NCBI GenBank assembly: GCA_964553285.1
Contig: CAZKKF010000006.1
Span: 1-39,939, forward strand
Reading direction: 5' to 3'
Source of the DNA: CAZKKF01 sp964553285
GTDB lineage: Bacteria; Patescibacteriota; Minisyncoccia; Phycocordibacterales; Zambryskibacteraceae
DNA length: 39,939 nt
The translations under genes were made by a program, and so were the position numbers. Positions within the stretch are counted from its first letter, which is position 1. Each line of letters opens with the position of its first letter. A model generated the notes under the pieces. It had not been told where the DNA came from, searched no databases, and saw only the letters and a program-made list of their open reading frames with translations. Below are positions 1 to 10,472 of this stretch, one piece after another.

Positions 1-3000
1 CCGGCTTCAGAATCGGCGGCTCCGCTTCATCGGGTACCATCCTTCGCGGCGACGGTACGAACTTTGTCGCTTCGACCGCCACCTATCCGGATACCACCAC
101 CGTCAATCAGATTCTTTACTCCTCCGCAAACAATACAATCGCCGGCCTTGCCACAGGCGACAACGGCGTGCTTGTTACGAGCGGTACCGGCGTGCCGTCC
201 ATTTCCTCAACACTGCCCAATGCCGTGCAGGACAACATCACCCGCACGGGCGCTCTCTCCTCCGGCTCCATCACCACCGGATTTGGTACCATATCCACCG
301 CAAACAACATCACCACCACCGCTACAGGCTCGTTCGGCAACCTCATTGTCTCCGGTACCGCTACCACCACGAATCTTGTCTCAACAAATGCCGACATGGG
401 CGACCTCGTCTTTTCCACCGCATCCGGCACATCAGCTACCACCACAAACCTATTCTCCACCAATGCAAACTTCACAAACCTGTCAGCGGCTTCCTTCTCC
501 CTGCCCGGGTTTACTCCGGGTTCGGTAATATTTGCCACTTCTTCAGGCGCTTTGGCGCAGGACAATACCGGCTTCTTTTGGGATGATGCAAACAACAGAC
601 TCGGAGTGGGGACCAACACTCCTTCAAACAACCTGCATGTTATTGGTTCGGCAAGGATACAGGGTGGCGCGGGAGTAGCTTCGGTTGGCGTGCTCCGTGT
701 CGAGCAGTCGGGAGACACTGTCAATGACGGCATCGCCCTCACAAGCTCCCACATGACGGCTCACAGGATTTGGAAAAACTCTTTGGGCGTGTTCAACATA
801 GGCACTGCGGCAACGTCCTCAATGCTTTCCATTACCACCGGCGGCAACGTTGGCATCGGCACAGACACTCCCACAAACAAGCTTCACGTAAACGGCGTCG
901 TCAGGGTGCAGGGAGGAGTGGGGGTTACTTCCACGGGGGTCCTGCGTGTTGAGCAGTCCGGCGATACCTTTGACGATGGCATAGCGCTGTCCAGCTCCTA
1001 CATACTCGCCCACAGGATATGGAAGGACGGTGCGGGGGCATTCAACATAGGCACATCGCTCATGCCTTCACAGCTCTCCGTTACCGCAGACGGCAACGTC
1101 GGCATAGGCACTTCCACTCCGGGCATCATTGCAGGCATGGACAAATACCTCACCGTTCGCACCACCGGCGCCGGAAATGTCGGGGCTTCCCTGGAGCTTG
1201 CCGGTTTCCAGAACGTGGCATCGGGAGTAAACGGCCGCATCTCCTTCATCAACACGAATGGAATACACGAGACTTCAAGGATAGAGTCCACGCTGAACGG
1301 CTTTGCCGGCCAGGGCGATCTCGCTTTCTGGACAAAGCCAAACGGTGGCGCCATAGCGCAAAGAATGACAATTCTTGGCGCAAACGGCCATGTAGGCATC
1401 GGCACAGCCAATCCGGCAAACTTCCGCCTGCAGGTAGCCGGTCACGTAGGTCCCGACACCCACAACACTTTCGATTTGGGTTCAACAACAGCAAGTTGGC
1501 GCAATCTGTTCCTGTCAGGCATAGCTTCCACCTCAGGCCTCACTTTCGTTAATGCCACAGGAACGAGTGCCACCACCACAAACCTATTCTCTACAAACGC
1601 AGACTTTACCAACCTCTCTGTGAATGCTCTCACTCTGACAGATCTCATCGCCACCAACGCCACCACCACCAACCTTGCCGTAACAAGTCTTACCCAAGGA
1701 TCCGTTGTCTTTGCCGGCGCAGACGGTCTGCTTTCCCAAAACAATGCCAACTTCTTCTGGGATGATGCCAATCGTAGCTTGGGGTTGGGTACGAGCACGC
1801 CGACAGCTACGCTCTCCGTGCACTCTTCTTTGGTCGGGTCGGAGCTTGTAGATTCTGACGGCTTCACTGTGGGAGATGGATGGACAAACAACGGCGGAGG
1901 CTCATTTACCCACGCTTTTGAGAGCGGTGATGAAAGACTACAGCAGGAGCTGGATATCTACCCAGGCGTTTCTTACCTGGTGTCTATTGAGATAAGCTCC
2001 AGAAACGAAGGAGAGATATCTATTTATTTTAGAAACGAGGATGGTGATGAGGATGGTCATACTCTCATTGAAGAAGGTGAGGATGGCGTTTATACCCGCA
2101 TTGTTTCGCCTCAAGGGGAGGACTACACCTTTTTGAGCATCAGGCCCTCGGATTCATTTGATGGCACTGTGTCTAACATTACTGTCAAAGAAATATTGCC
2201 TGTCATGAGAGCGGGCAGTGAATCTGTGCCCGATAGCCTTGTGCTTCATGGAACCGGCAAGCTTGAGGTGGGTGTGGGTACAAACTATCCGGTAACGCTG
2301 AGCGGCGCCGGTTCAAACATTTCATGGAAACATCCTGAGTCTTCCGTCTTTGCGCGCCTGAACCAAAGAAGCAACACCGAGGTGGTGTGGTCTGCAAACG
2401 TGGACGATGATGACAACATTGACGACCATGATATGGCCGCCTTCAAGTTTGCCATTTTCCCCGAAGGCAATGAGGTAACTTTCCAGGTTCATAAACCAGG
2501 GGGAGGGACAGATTGGAACGGTGCTTCAAGCGCCTGGATAAACCTGGAGCACGGCAGCTGGACTTTCAACGGCCTGTCAGAACCAGAGAATATGGTTGAC
2601 TCCGAGGGCTTTGCCGTAGGTGCCGGCTGGACAGACGACGGGGGAGGCTATTTCACTCATTATGATGACGAACAAGAGCCTATAACACAGGGAATAAGCG
2701 GCCTCGACGGTGATAGATATTATGAATTTAAGCTGGAGTGGGAAAACGTTACAGATGGAAGGATAGAAAGCATAACCCTTGGGGACCACTCTTTTGAGTT
2801 ATCAGAAGATGGTTTGGATACCCAGGGAAGTTATCATTTTTATGTAAGGCACGAGGGCGGAGATGAGCTGGTTATAACACCCTCCGAGGATTTCCGTGGC
2901 ACTGTCTACAATATAGAAATAATGGAGCTCTACACTGATTTTCTGGTTAAAAATAATAGTTTCGACAACATAATAAATGTAAGCAATCGGGGACAGGTAG

Positions 3001-6000
3001 GCATAAACTCCCTATCTCCTTTTGGGAACCTTAATATAGGATGGGAAGCCAATTCTGATATCTTCGGCAAGACGGGGATATACTTTGATCCTTTTCAGGG
3101 CGGAGAAACGGTAACCGGAATAAGGTTCGGGAGAAATGAAGATGGAAATTCTTTGACCTCCGAGGAGGGCTCGGCAACAGGCCTGCATTTTGGCGGCATT
3201 AATGTAGGCGGCAGCGGAAGGGCCAGAGGCATAGAGTTTGATTCTATATATAGCCAAGGCGGCGGGGCTGTAACGGGTATACGTATGGACAATATTTACA
3301 ACAACACAGACAACGGTGATGATGGCGGAGATGTTGAGGGAATATTTATCGGCGAAACAAATAACTACGCATCGGGAAATGCCTATGGGTTGCGTTTGGG
3401 GTACAGCATCGGTTCTTCAGCCGGCAACTCCTACGGTATATATCTGGGAGAACAGTCCGGCGCCACCGGCCAGTGGGGTATATACCAGTCGCATGATTTG
3501 ACCCCCAACTACTTCGCCGGAAGTGTTGGCATAGGCACAGACACTCCTTCCGCCAAGCTATCCGTACATTCTCCCTCCACCGGGCCGGAGCTTATCAATT
3601 GGGAAAACTTTATCGTAGGTAGCGGTTGGACGGACAACGGCGGCGGCTCGTTTACCCACGCCTTTGAGGGTGGAGAAGACCCACTGGAGCAGGCTCTCGC
3701 AGTTACTCCCGGCAGTCTCTATCGCATCTCCATAGAGATAACTTCACGCACCGAAGGTGGTATAGATCGCGCCTATCTTGGCGGTGTGAATTTCAAGGAA
3801 GAAAGCGATATTAGTTTTGGAGCAGACGGCGTGTATGTGGCGTTTGTTACAGCCATAGACGGTTCGGGGTTGATTATTGAGCCGGATGACGAGTTTGATG
3901 GCACGGTGGAAAATATAAGCGTTACGGAGGTTTACACAGTTCTCCGCGCGGGCAGTGATACGTTGCCCAATGCCCTCACCGTGAACGGCCTTGGAAAAGT
4001 GGGCATCAATTCGCCTTCAATCCTCGGGGGGCTCAATGTCGGCTGGGATGGGGTGGGAGACGGCCGCAACATGGCGGGTATCTTTGTTGATTCCATGACA
4101 ACTCCATTCGGTGGAGATGTGGCGGGCATTCAGATCGGTAACGGTGAGGATGCTCTGTACGCGAGCGGTGGGAATGGCGGCGGTGCCTATGGCATTAGAT
4201 TCAGCGGGAAAATAAAGAGCGATGAATACGAAGCGCATGGCATAGATTTAGACGAGATTGAGGGAGTATATGCCAAGGGTATCAGGATTGGTTCAATACG
4301 CGGCACGGAAGAAGCCAGGGGATTGCAATTTGGCGGTGTAGAGGTAGCGGAGAACGGTAATGCCACCGGCTTGTTATTTGACGGTTCTGTCTTTACCGAA
4401 AACGGGGGTGCCCGCGGTATTGATTTTAGTAACTGGATATACAGCAAAAATGGCGGGGAGGTGATTGGTATAAAAATTAGTGATGTGGTCAGTACTACAG
4501 AGAACGGAGACGATGGGGGTTTTGTGGCAGGAATCCAGCTTGGCAACGTGACTAACAGCAGTGCATCCGGGGACACTTATGGTTTGCGTTTTGAAGGGCA
4601 GACTATCTCCGGAGGCGGCAACTCCTACGGCATATATCTCGGAGAACAAACCGGCGCCACCGGCCAGTGGGGTATATACCAGTCGCACTCTTCCACCCCA
4701 AACTACTTTGCGGGCAATATCGGCATTGGTACTACTTCTCCAGCTACCATCCTCTCCTTGGGAGATACAGGCAACGACACCGTCAACATAAGCAACGTTG
4801 CCACCTCCACCTTCGGTCACTCCGTGGAAATCCGTTCCGGATGCTATGTATTGCCGGACGGCGAGTGTTTGGGAATAGGGGGTACCGTTTCTCCCTACTG
4901 GAACGACCAGACGGGCCCAATAGACTCCCTTTCTTTGAACATGGGCAATCACACTACCGTCTTCAACTGGGGGACCAACACTTCCGGAGGCGACATGTTC
5001 CGCCTCACCACCAACTCGGCAAACAACGGTACGGGAAGCTTGTTCTTCGTACAGCCCGGCTCCGGCTCCACCATAAATCCGATGAGAGTGATGTCCGGTC
5101 TCACCGATGCTTTGATGGTCAACATGCATGCCAACGTCGGCATCGGCACCACCACCCCTCTGGCAAAGCTTCATGTGGAAGGGGACGCTCTTGTTTCCGG
5201 CACTACCACTGCAGACACTTTCTGCCTCTCCGGCGACGGATGCGTTACCTCATGGACTTTGGGCGGCGGAGTAAACATCGGCACTGCCGGACAAATACCA
5301 TTTACCAACGGTACCGATGATGACTTCTCTTACACAAACAACCTGTTCTGGGACAACTCTACTTCGCGCCTTGGGGTGGGCACGAATGCTCCGACAGCCA
5401 TGTTCCACACGAATGGCATCATAAAAGCGGGAGCCATTTCCTCTCCTTACTCGGAGGGGGTGGTGGTAGTGGGAGACGGCGGACGAGAACAGAATTATAC
5501 GGGAATGTTCAGAAGCAGGTTGATAACCGCAGGAAGCGACGCTTATCTCAGCTTGGGCGGATACGATGGCATTGTCTTTTATGCAAGTGCCGACCAGCTT
5601 GGGTCGCAGACAGAGCGCATGCGTTTGGATGGCGTTACCGGCAACCTTGGTATTGGCACCACCACGCCTTCAATAATGAGGTTGCATATTGAGGGGACAA
5701 ACACCGACGACAGAGGCGTTCTCCTTGGCGGAGGGTCTTACCCGGTCGGTGTATTCCAGAAATTCTACGACAGCACGATAATTACCGAGAACATAATAGC
5801 CAAAAATGTCGGCGGGTCAGGTCTGGTCTTCGACACCACCAACCCCGCAAGCGTTGTTTCTTTGGCCTCCGGAAAAATAAACTTTTTCGCGGCAACTTCC
5901 CAGACGGCGGGTACTATCATGGCAAACACCCCCAGGATGACCGTTGACAGCACGGGCAATGTTGGAATCGGTTCCACCACTCCCGCCGCCAGGTTTTCCA

Positions 6001-7463
6001 TCAAAGCGGCCGGCACTGGCACGGGCCTTGCCTTCCAGATATCAAACTCCTCCGACTCTCCCAGAGTTACTATCTTGGACAACGGCAGTGTTGGCATAGG
6101 CAATGCCGCTCCGGCTTTTCCTCTGCACATACAGTCGGGCACCGTAAGCTTAGCCAAGACTTACTCCGGAGTGTTCCAGGGTGAGGGCCTTGGCATAGAC
6201 TCTTATATGGCATCAGGTGATCCTGAAGAAGACTGGCGCAGGTATGTTGATTTGGTGGCAAGGGGAGATGCCAACGGCGGCAGTTCAAAGACTAGCAATT
6301 TCAGATTTATCACTCAAAACGCCTCCGGCAATTATGGCGTCAGCATGTTTGTCGCCGGAACCGGCAATGTTGGTATCGGCAATGCAAACCCGCAATATCC
6401 GCTTCATGTAACACTTGGTTCGGACGGCGAAGTGGCGGGCTTTACGGACTCAAACGGTACCTGCCGCATCAACCCTACGAGCACCGCGCTTATTTGTACT
6501 TCCGATGCATCTTTGAAAACCAATGTTGCAACCACCACTGACGCGCTTGAGAAGGTGAGAAAGCTTAGGGGGGTAAACTTCCAGTGGATATCCGAAGCGG
6601 AGACTTCTTCGACCACCCGCATCGGCCTTATTGCCCAGGAGGTGATGGAAGTGGTACCGGAGCTTGTAACCATGGGCTCTGACGGCCTGCTTTCCGTAAA
6701 CTATCTCAACTTCTCTCCTCTGCTTATAAACGCCATCAGGGAAATGGATGAAAATGTGCTGGCCTTGGAGGAGCGCGTGATGCACATTGAGCAATTTCTC
6801 GCCGACTACGCCTTTGCGGGAGAAGGCGCTCCGGCGGAGGAAGGGGAAGAACCTCAATCCTTCGTATCGCTTCTGGTTTCTGCCGTGCTCTCGGCCTTTG
6901 AGCACCTGGGTGTCTTTATAGAAGAAGGCAGGGCGCGCTTTGCCAGACTCTTTGCCGATGAGATTATTATCGGCTCGGCCGACAAGCCCGGCGGTATTAC
7001 TCTCTACGACCGGCTGACGGGCATGCCTTACTGCGTGTTTGTGGAAGGAGGGGAGAGCGTGACGGTGGAGGGCGATTGTTCGGAAGTCTTTGCTCGCGCC
7101 GGCACAACCGACACCAACGGCTTGGGCTCCGATAACTCCGGCAACCAAGGTGAGACCTCGGGCAACCAGAATGGCGAGGAAGGCGAAGGCGATGAGGGCA
7201 ACAACAATGGAGATGCCGGTGATGAGAACAATGATAATCAAGACGGAGAGGGCAGCTCCGACAATGACGGCGATCAGGATAAAAATCAGGGCGGAGATGG
7301 CGATGGCAACGATGACAGCTCGGCCGATGACACCGCCAACCAAGGTGAGACCTCGGCGGGAGGAGAGAACGGAGGTGAGACCTCAGGTGACCAGAGTGAT
7401 GGGGGAGAGGGCGGAGGTGAAGAGAGCGGTGGCAGTGACGGAGATGATGGCGATGGCAACTAA
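1..7463 (+). CDS. Giant repeat-rich surface protein with C-terminal peptidase S74 (endosialidase-type chaperone) domain, 5' partial
   Basis: The frame is open from base 3 with no start, so the N-terminus lies outside the window; about 2,486 residues are visible. Roughly 15 copies of a GNVGIGT-x-TP-x-(K/L)LHV motif punctuate the chain, a pattern known from tail-fibre-like and bacterial surface proteins. Between them sit three similar modules of about 110 residues (each starting GW-T-(N/D)-(N/D)-GGG-x-FTH, near 1875, 2625 and 3625), which look like jelly-roll/carbohydrate-binding folds, and two stretches (3000-3540, 4000-4690) of short glycine-rich repeats that suggest a beta-solenoid. Near 6490-6760 is an S74 intramolecular chaperone domain with TSDASLKTN, whose Ser-Asp is the usual autocleavage site, and GLIAQEV. 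After it come about 230 more residues, ending in a tail of some 120 residues rich in D, E, G, N and S. Likely an exported cell-surface fibre; export signals are not visible. Confidence 0.85.
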   Translation, partial: GFRIGGSASSGTILRGDGTNFVASTATYPDTTTVNQILYSSANNTIAGLATGDNGVLVTSGTGVPSISSTLPNAVQDNITRTGALSSGSITTGFGTISTANNITTTATGSFGNLIVSGTATTTNLVSTNADMGDLVFSTASGTSATTTNLFSTNANFTNLSAASFSLPGFTPGSVIFATSSGALAQDNTGFFWDDANNRLGVGTNTPSNNLHVIGSARIQGGAGVASVGVLRVEQSGDTVNDGIALTSSHMTAHRIWKNSLGVFNIGTAATSSMLSITTGGNVGIGTDTPTNKLHVNGVVRVQGGVGVTSTGVLRVEQSGDTFDDGIALSSSYILAHRIWKDGAGAFNIGTSLMPSQLSVTADGNVGIGTSTPGIIAGMDKYLTVRTTGAGNVGASLELAGFQNVASGVNGRISFINTNGIHETSRIESTLNGFAGQGDLAFWTKPNGGAIAQRMTILGANGHVGIGTANPANFRLQVAGHVGPDTHNTFDLGSTTASWRNLFLSGIASTSGLTFVNATGTSATTTNLFSTNADFTNLSVNALTLTDLIATNATTTNLAVTSLTQGSVVFAGADGLLSQNNANFFWDDANRSLGLGTSTPTATLSVHSSLVGSELVDSDGFTVGDGWTNNGGGSFTHAFESGDERLQQELDIYPGVSYLVSIEISSRNEGEISIYFRNEDGDEDGHTLIEEGEDGVYTRIVSPQGEDYTFLSIRPSDSFDGTVSNITVKEILPVMRAGSESVPDSLVLHGTGKLEVGVGTNYPVTLSGAGSNISWKHPESSVFARLNQRSNTEVVWSANVDDDDNIDDHDMAAFKFAIFPEGNEVTFQVHKPGGGTDWNGASSAWINLEHGSWTFNGLSEPENMVDSEGFAVGAGWTDDGGGYFTHYDDEQEPITQGISGLDGDRYYEFKLEWENVTDGRIESITLGDHSFELSEDGLDTQGSYHFYVRHEGGDELVITPSEDFRGTVYNIEIMELYTDFLVKNNSFDNIINVSNRGQVGINSLSPFGNLNIGWEANSDIFGKTGIYFDPFQGGETVTGIRFGRNEDGNSLTSEEGSATGLHFGGINVGGSGRARGIEFDSIYSQGGGAVTGIRMDNIYNNTDNGDDGGDVEGIFIGETNNYASGNAYGLRLGYSIGSSAGNSYGIYLGEQSGATGQWGIYQSHDLTPNYFAGSVGIGTDTPSAKLSVHSPSTGPELINWENFIVGSGWTDNGGGSFTHAFEGGEDPLEQALAVTPGSLYRISIEITSRTEGGIDRAYLGGVNFKEESDISFGADGVYVAFVTAIDGSGLIIEPDDEFDGTVENISVTEVYTVLRAGSDTLPNALTVNGLGKVGINSPSILGGLNVGWDGVGDGRNMAGIFVDSMTTPFGGDVAGIQIGNGEDALYASGGNGGGAYGIRFSGKIKSDEYEAHGIDLDEIEGVYAKGIRIGSIRGTEEARGLQFGGVEVAENGNATGLLFDGSVFTENGGARGIDFSNWIYSKNGGEVIGIKISDVVSTTENGDDGGFVAGIQLGNVTNSSASGDTYGLRFEGQTISGGGNSYGIYLGEQTGATGQWGIYQSHSSTPNYFAGNIGIGTTSPATILSLGDTGNDTVNISNVATSTFGHSVEIRSGCYVLPDGECLGIGGTVSPYWNDQTGPIDSLSLNMGNHTTVFNWGTNTSGGDMFRLTTNSANNGTGSLFFVQPGSGSTINPMRVMSGLTDALMVNMHANVGIGTTTPLAKLHVEGDALVSGTTTADTFCLSGDGCVTSWTLGGGVNIGTAGQIPFTNGTDDDFSYTNNLFWDNSTSRLGVGTNAPTAMFHTNGIIKAGAISSPYSEGVVVVGDGGREQNYTGMFRSRLITAGSDAYLSLGGYDGIVFYASADQLGSQTERMRLDGVTGNLGIGTTTPSIMRLHIEGTNTDDRGVLLGGGSYPVGVFQKFYDSTIITENIIAKNVGGSGLVFDTTNPASVVSLASGKINFFAATSQTAGTIMANTPRMTVDSTGNVGIGSTTPAARFSIKAAGTGTGLAFQISNSSDSPRVTILDNGSVGIGNAAPAFPLHIQSGTVSLAKTYSGVFQGEGLGIDSYMASGDPEEDWRRYVDLVARGDANGGSSKTSNFRFITQNASGNYGVSMFVAGTGNVGIGNANPQYPLHVTLGSDGEVAGFTDSNGTCRINPTSTALICTSDASLKTNVATTTDALEKVRKLRGVNFQWISEAETSSTTRIGLIAQEVMEVVPELVTMGSDGLLSVNYLNFSPLLINAIREMDENVLALEERVMHIEQFLADYAFAGEGAPAEEGEEPQSFVSLLVSAVLSAFEHLGVFIEEGRARFARLFADEIIIGSADKPGGITLYDRLTGMPYCVFVEGGESVTVEGDCSEVFARAGTTDTNGLGSDNSGNQGETSGNQNGEEGEGDEGNNNGDAGDENNDNQDGEGSSDNDGDQDKNQGGDGDGNDDSSADDTANQGETSAGGENGGETSGDQSDGGEGGGEESGGSDGDDGDGN

Positions 7464-7496
7464 AACAAAAATCGGGTCCAATTTTGGTTATGAAAA

Positions 7497-7529
7497 GAAT
7501 AACACCGCGCGGTTAGCGCGGTGTTATTC
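7497..7529. terminator. Bidirectional terminator between the surface-protein gene and rnpB
   Basis: A perfect 14-bp inverted repeat (gaataacaccgcgc and its complement) encloses a 5-nt loop. Read on the minus strand it is followed by a T-rich run, fitting termination of rnpB. On the plus strand it lies 33 bp after the stop of the giant gene. Confidence 0.8.
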
Positions 7530-7537
7530 ATGTGTTT

Positions 7538-7943
7538 GGTCTGGGTTCGTAAGCCGAATTCTGTTGCCTCCGAAAAACTTTCGCTTTACGGAGTAACGGC
7601 AATTTGTCTGGACGCTGCATTACTGCGGTGTTCGAGCGATTCAAACCGATAATGAATTATCGGAGTACGATCTTGCACACAGGTAAGGATTTTGCCGTTT
7701 CAATCCCACTTCGCCTTGCGGCTTCGCGGGACTCGCCCCACTTGGCATAAAGCTTTTGTGGAGCGCTTCTTGGCTTTCGCCTCAAAGCGTCTCTGCTCGC
7801 ACCTCTGCCCGCTTTTTTCAAAACGGACGACGGGCGTTACCCGCTACCGTCCTGCCCTGCCTTGCGGCGGGGCGTGTGTTCGGACTTTCCTCCCCACGGA
7901 TTTTTTGCAAAATTCGCGGGGTAGCCGTTCGACCCAAACCTAC
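7538..7943 (-). ncRNA. rnpB: RNase P RNA (bacterial class)
   Basis: On the minus strand the conserved 5' core GAGGAAAGTCC is at about 7882-7892, and the 3' end carries the typical CAGAATTCGGCTTACGAACC element, which ends in a partial complement of the 5' end (helix P1). The length of about 406 nt is normal for bacterial RNase P RNA, the catalytic RNA that matures tRNA 5' ends. A promoter with a 17-bp spacer sits directly upstream and a strong hairpin directly downstream. Ends are placed from the P1 pairing and the promoter and are accurate to a few bases. Open frames across this stretch on the plus strand are treated as chance. Confidence 0.92.
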
Positions 7944-7948
7944 CCCTA

Positions 7949-7977
7949 ATTATATCACAACCAAAAATATTTTGCAA
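7949..7977 (-). promoter_or_regulatory. rnpB promoter
   Basis: On the minus strand, TTGCAA (7977-7972), a 17-bp spacer and TATAAT (7954-7949). The predicted transcription start, about 7 nt on, coincides with the first bases of the RNase P RNA. Confidence 0.75.
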
Positions 7978-8047
7978 CATCTTTTTTACCTTGCAAAATA
8001 AGGGTTTTATCAACAGTTTGCCTCCTCTAAAAGCTTGAAAAATAGGG

Positions 8048-8053
8048 TATAAT
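8048..8053 (+). promoter_or_regulatory. Candidate -10 box for the envelope operon
   Basis: TATAAT lies 36 bp before the ATG at 8089. No good -35 is found at 16-18 bp; TTGAAA is present but too close. A gggagg stretch follows but is too far from the ATG to be its ribosome binding site. Confidence 0.4.
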
Positions 8054-8088
8054 GGGAGGGTAAATTAATAGGTAATTTTAGGCATTTT

Positions 8089-10464
8089 ATGAACACCAAC
8101 GCAGGACTTGAATCGTTTCGCAATGAGCACGGACACACTCTTACCCGCTTTACCCGCATCGTGCTTGCCATCATCGGTATCGCTTTGCCGGTATTCTTTT
8201 TGCCGAGCCTTGCCATATCGGTACCCGTGGCAAAGACCATGCTTTTTGCCATCGGTACAATAGTTGCTCTTGCAGCCACCTTCCTTGCCATCATACAAAG
8301 AGGTACGGTGAGCATTCCCTGGAACCTTTTTTCTCTGTCGATAATTCTCCTGCCTGTAACATTTCTCCTCTCTGCCGTCTTTGCTTCCGACCGGGCCGCG
8401 GCTCTCTGGGGCTACGGGTTTGAGACGCAGACTTTCGGCTTTTTGCTGGTTGGCGTCATACTGACGCTTCTTGCGTCTTTTGCTTTTGAAAACAAAAAAG
8501 CGGTATACACCGCGCTGTCCGGAGTGGTTGCCGCGGGTGCTTTGATCGGACTCTTCCACGTCTTGAGGTTTGTCTTCGGTGCGGGCTTTCTCTCCTTCGG
8601 GATTTTTAACGGCTCCGCTTCTTCGGTGGTGGGAGCATGGAGCGATTTGTCGTATTTTGCCGCCTTCATTGCGGTGCTCTCTTCCATCGTGCTTGCCATG
8701 ATGCGCCTGCCCGTGTTGCCCCGCGTGGTAGCTTATGCGGCTTACGTGTCTTCTCTGGTGCTTCTTGTTGTTACCAATATTTCCACGGCCTGGTGGATTG
8801 CCGCCGTGGTGTCGGTGGTCTTTATGGTCTATGTATTGTCTTTGCCCGATTTCAAAAAAGTGTCGCTGTCCGGCGTTGAGGAAAACGGCAATGAAGCTTC
8901 GCCAAAAAGAGTCATCGCCTGGCACTCTCTGGCGGTCATCATACTGGCGGTAGCTTTCCTGCTTTCCGGCTCTTCCATAACAGGCGGCCTGTCTGCACGC
9001 CTTGGCACCGAGATAATGGAAGCCAGGCCGTCTTGGTCCGCCACTTTGGACATGGCAAGGGTTACTCTTTCCCAAAACATGGTTTTCGGCATCGGTCCAA
9101 ACAACTTCACGCATGCCTGGCTTGCAAACAAGCCGGTCGGGGTCAATGAGAGCATGTTTTGGGGTACGGACTTTAACGCCGGCATCGGTCTCATTCCCAC
9201 GTTCTTTGCCACCAACGGCCTCTCTGGCATCGGCGCGTGGCTCTTTTTCTTCGGGCTCATGGCACTCTTTGGCGTGAGGTCTCTTTTTGCCGGAGGCACT
9301 GACACCATGTCGCGCTTCCTGTCTGTGGCCGCCTTCTTTGGCATGGCAACACTGTGGGCCATTGCGTTTGTGGCGGTGCCGGGGCACGCTCTCTACGGCC
9401 TGGCTTTCTTCATGACGGGGCTGTTTATGGCCGGCCTTTACAGAGATGATCTCATTTCCAGGAGAAGGCTGGCAATATTTGCTGCTCCCAGAGCAAGCTT
9501 CCTTTCGGTCTTGGTGCTCATAGTGTCTCTTATAGGAGTGGTGTCGGTGGGCTTTCTTTTTGCCGAGAGAAGCCTTGCCACCGTATATTCCAACAGGGCC
9601 ATCATCGCCGCAAACAGAGACGGCAACCTTGCCCTGGCAAACGACCTCAACAACAGGGCCATTGCCATAGACGACAGGGACTCCTTCCGCAGGCTCGCTT
9701 CGCAGATAAACATAGCTCAGATATCAGCACTGCTTTCCGATGAGAGCGCCAGGCCGGAAACCGTGCGCGCACAGTTTGAGACGTTGCTGTCGAGCGCTAT
9801 ACAAAACGCCAACGTTGCCACAGAAGCGGCTCCCGGTAGATACGAGAACTGGATGAACCTTGGCCAGGTGTACGGAGCTGTGGTGCCGGAGCCGTTTAGG
9901 ATAGAGGGTGCTTATGAAAGCGCGCAGGCGGCTTTTGCCGAAGCGCGCCGCCTGAACTCCACCGGCCCTGCCGTGCTTCTTGCCATCGCCCGCCTCGAAG
10001 CCGACCATGGCAACTTGTCTGCGGCGGTTCAGGCGGCGGAAGAAGCGACTTCCCTAAAGCAAAATTACGCAGAGGCGCACTTCTTTATCGCTCAGGTTGC
10101 CATCGCCCAGGGAGACATAAACAGAGCCATAGAGCGCACTCAGACGGCGGCGCTCCTTTCGCCTGGCAATGCGGGGCTCTTCTTCCAGCTCGGAGTGCTC
10201 TACTACAATGTGCCCAACTACCAGAACGCCGCGGCGGCAATGCTTCGTGCCGTTGAGATACTTCCGGATTATGCCAATGCCCGCTACTTCCTGGGACTGT
10301 CTTTGTGGAGGATTGGCGACACGGAGGGCGCCATAGCCCAGTTTGAGGAAATACAGAGAACAAACCAGGACAACATGGAGATAGGGGCAATCCTAGACAA
10401 CCTGCGCACCGGCCGCGATCCGCTTTTCGGTCTGGATACGGCGGCAGAGCTTCCGATCAACTAG
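8089..10464 (+). CDS. O-antigen ligase/polymerase-like membrane protein with C-terminal TPR repeats
   Basis: 791 residues. About the first 480 are strongly hydrophobic with ten or more membrane segments separated by short loops, including a longer external loop near residues 310-360 containing NNFTHAWLANKP, as in the Wzy/WaaL O-antigen ligase superfamily. From about residue 560 the chain becomes soluble and helical, with TPR-like repeats (for example AEAHFFIAQVAIAQGDINRA and NARYFLGLSLWRIGDTEGA). This architecture is common in CPR genomes. The expected role is polymerising or transferring a surface glycan at the membrane; the substrate cannot be read from sequence. It is the first gene of a tight cluster: the stop is 8 bp before murJ, which flips lipid-linked wall precursors, in keeping with an envelope role. 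Confidence 0.75.
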   Translation: MNTNAGLESFRNEHGHTLTRFTRIVLAIIGIALPVFFLPSLAISVPVAKTMLFAIGTIVALAATFLAIIQRGTVSIPWNLFSLSIILLPVTFLLSAVFASDRAAALWGYGFETQTFGFLLVGVILTLLASFAFENKKAVYTALSGVVAAGALIGLFHVLRFVFGAGFLSFGIFNGSASSVVGAWSDLSYFAAFIAVLSSIVLAMMRLPVLPRVVAYAAYVSSLVLLVVTNISTAWWIAAVVSVVFMVYVLSLPDFKKVSLSGVEENGNEASPKRVIAWHSLAVIILAVAFLLSGSSITGGLSARLGTEIMEARPSWSATLDMARVTLSQNMVFGIGPNNFTHAWLANKPVGVNESMFWGTDFNAGIGLIPTFFATNGLSGIGAWLFFFGLMALFGVRSLFAGGTDTMSRFLSVAAFFGMATLWAIAFVAVPGHALYGLAFFMTGLFMAGLYRDDLISRRRLAIFAAPRASFLSVLVLIVSLIGVVSVGFLFAERSLATVYSNRAIIAANRDGNLALANDLNNRAIAIDDRDSFRRLASQINIAQISALLSDESARPETVRAQFETLLSSAIQNANVATEAAPGRYENWMNLGQVYGAVVPEPFRIEGAYESAQAAFAEARRLNSTGPAVLLAIARLEADHGNLSAAVQAAEEATSLKQNYAEAHFFIAQVAIAQGDINRAIERTQTAALLSPGNAGLFFQLGVLYYNVPNYQNAAAAMLRAVEILPDYANARYFLGLSLWRIGDTEGAIAQFEEIQRTNQDNMEIGAILDNLRTGRDPLFGLDTAAELPIN

Positions 10465-10472
10465 TAAAATAA

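Noticed and set aside
7692..8001. Plus-strand open frames across rnpB
   Set aside because: The conserved RNase P RNA core occupies this stretch on the minus strand.
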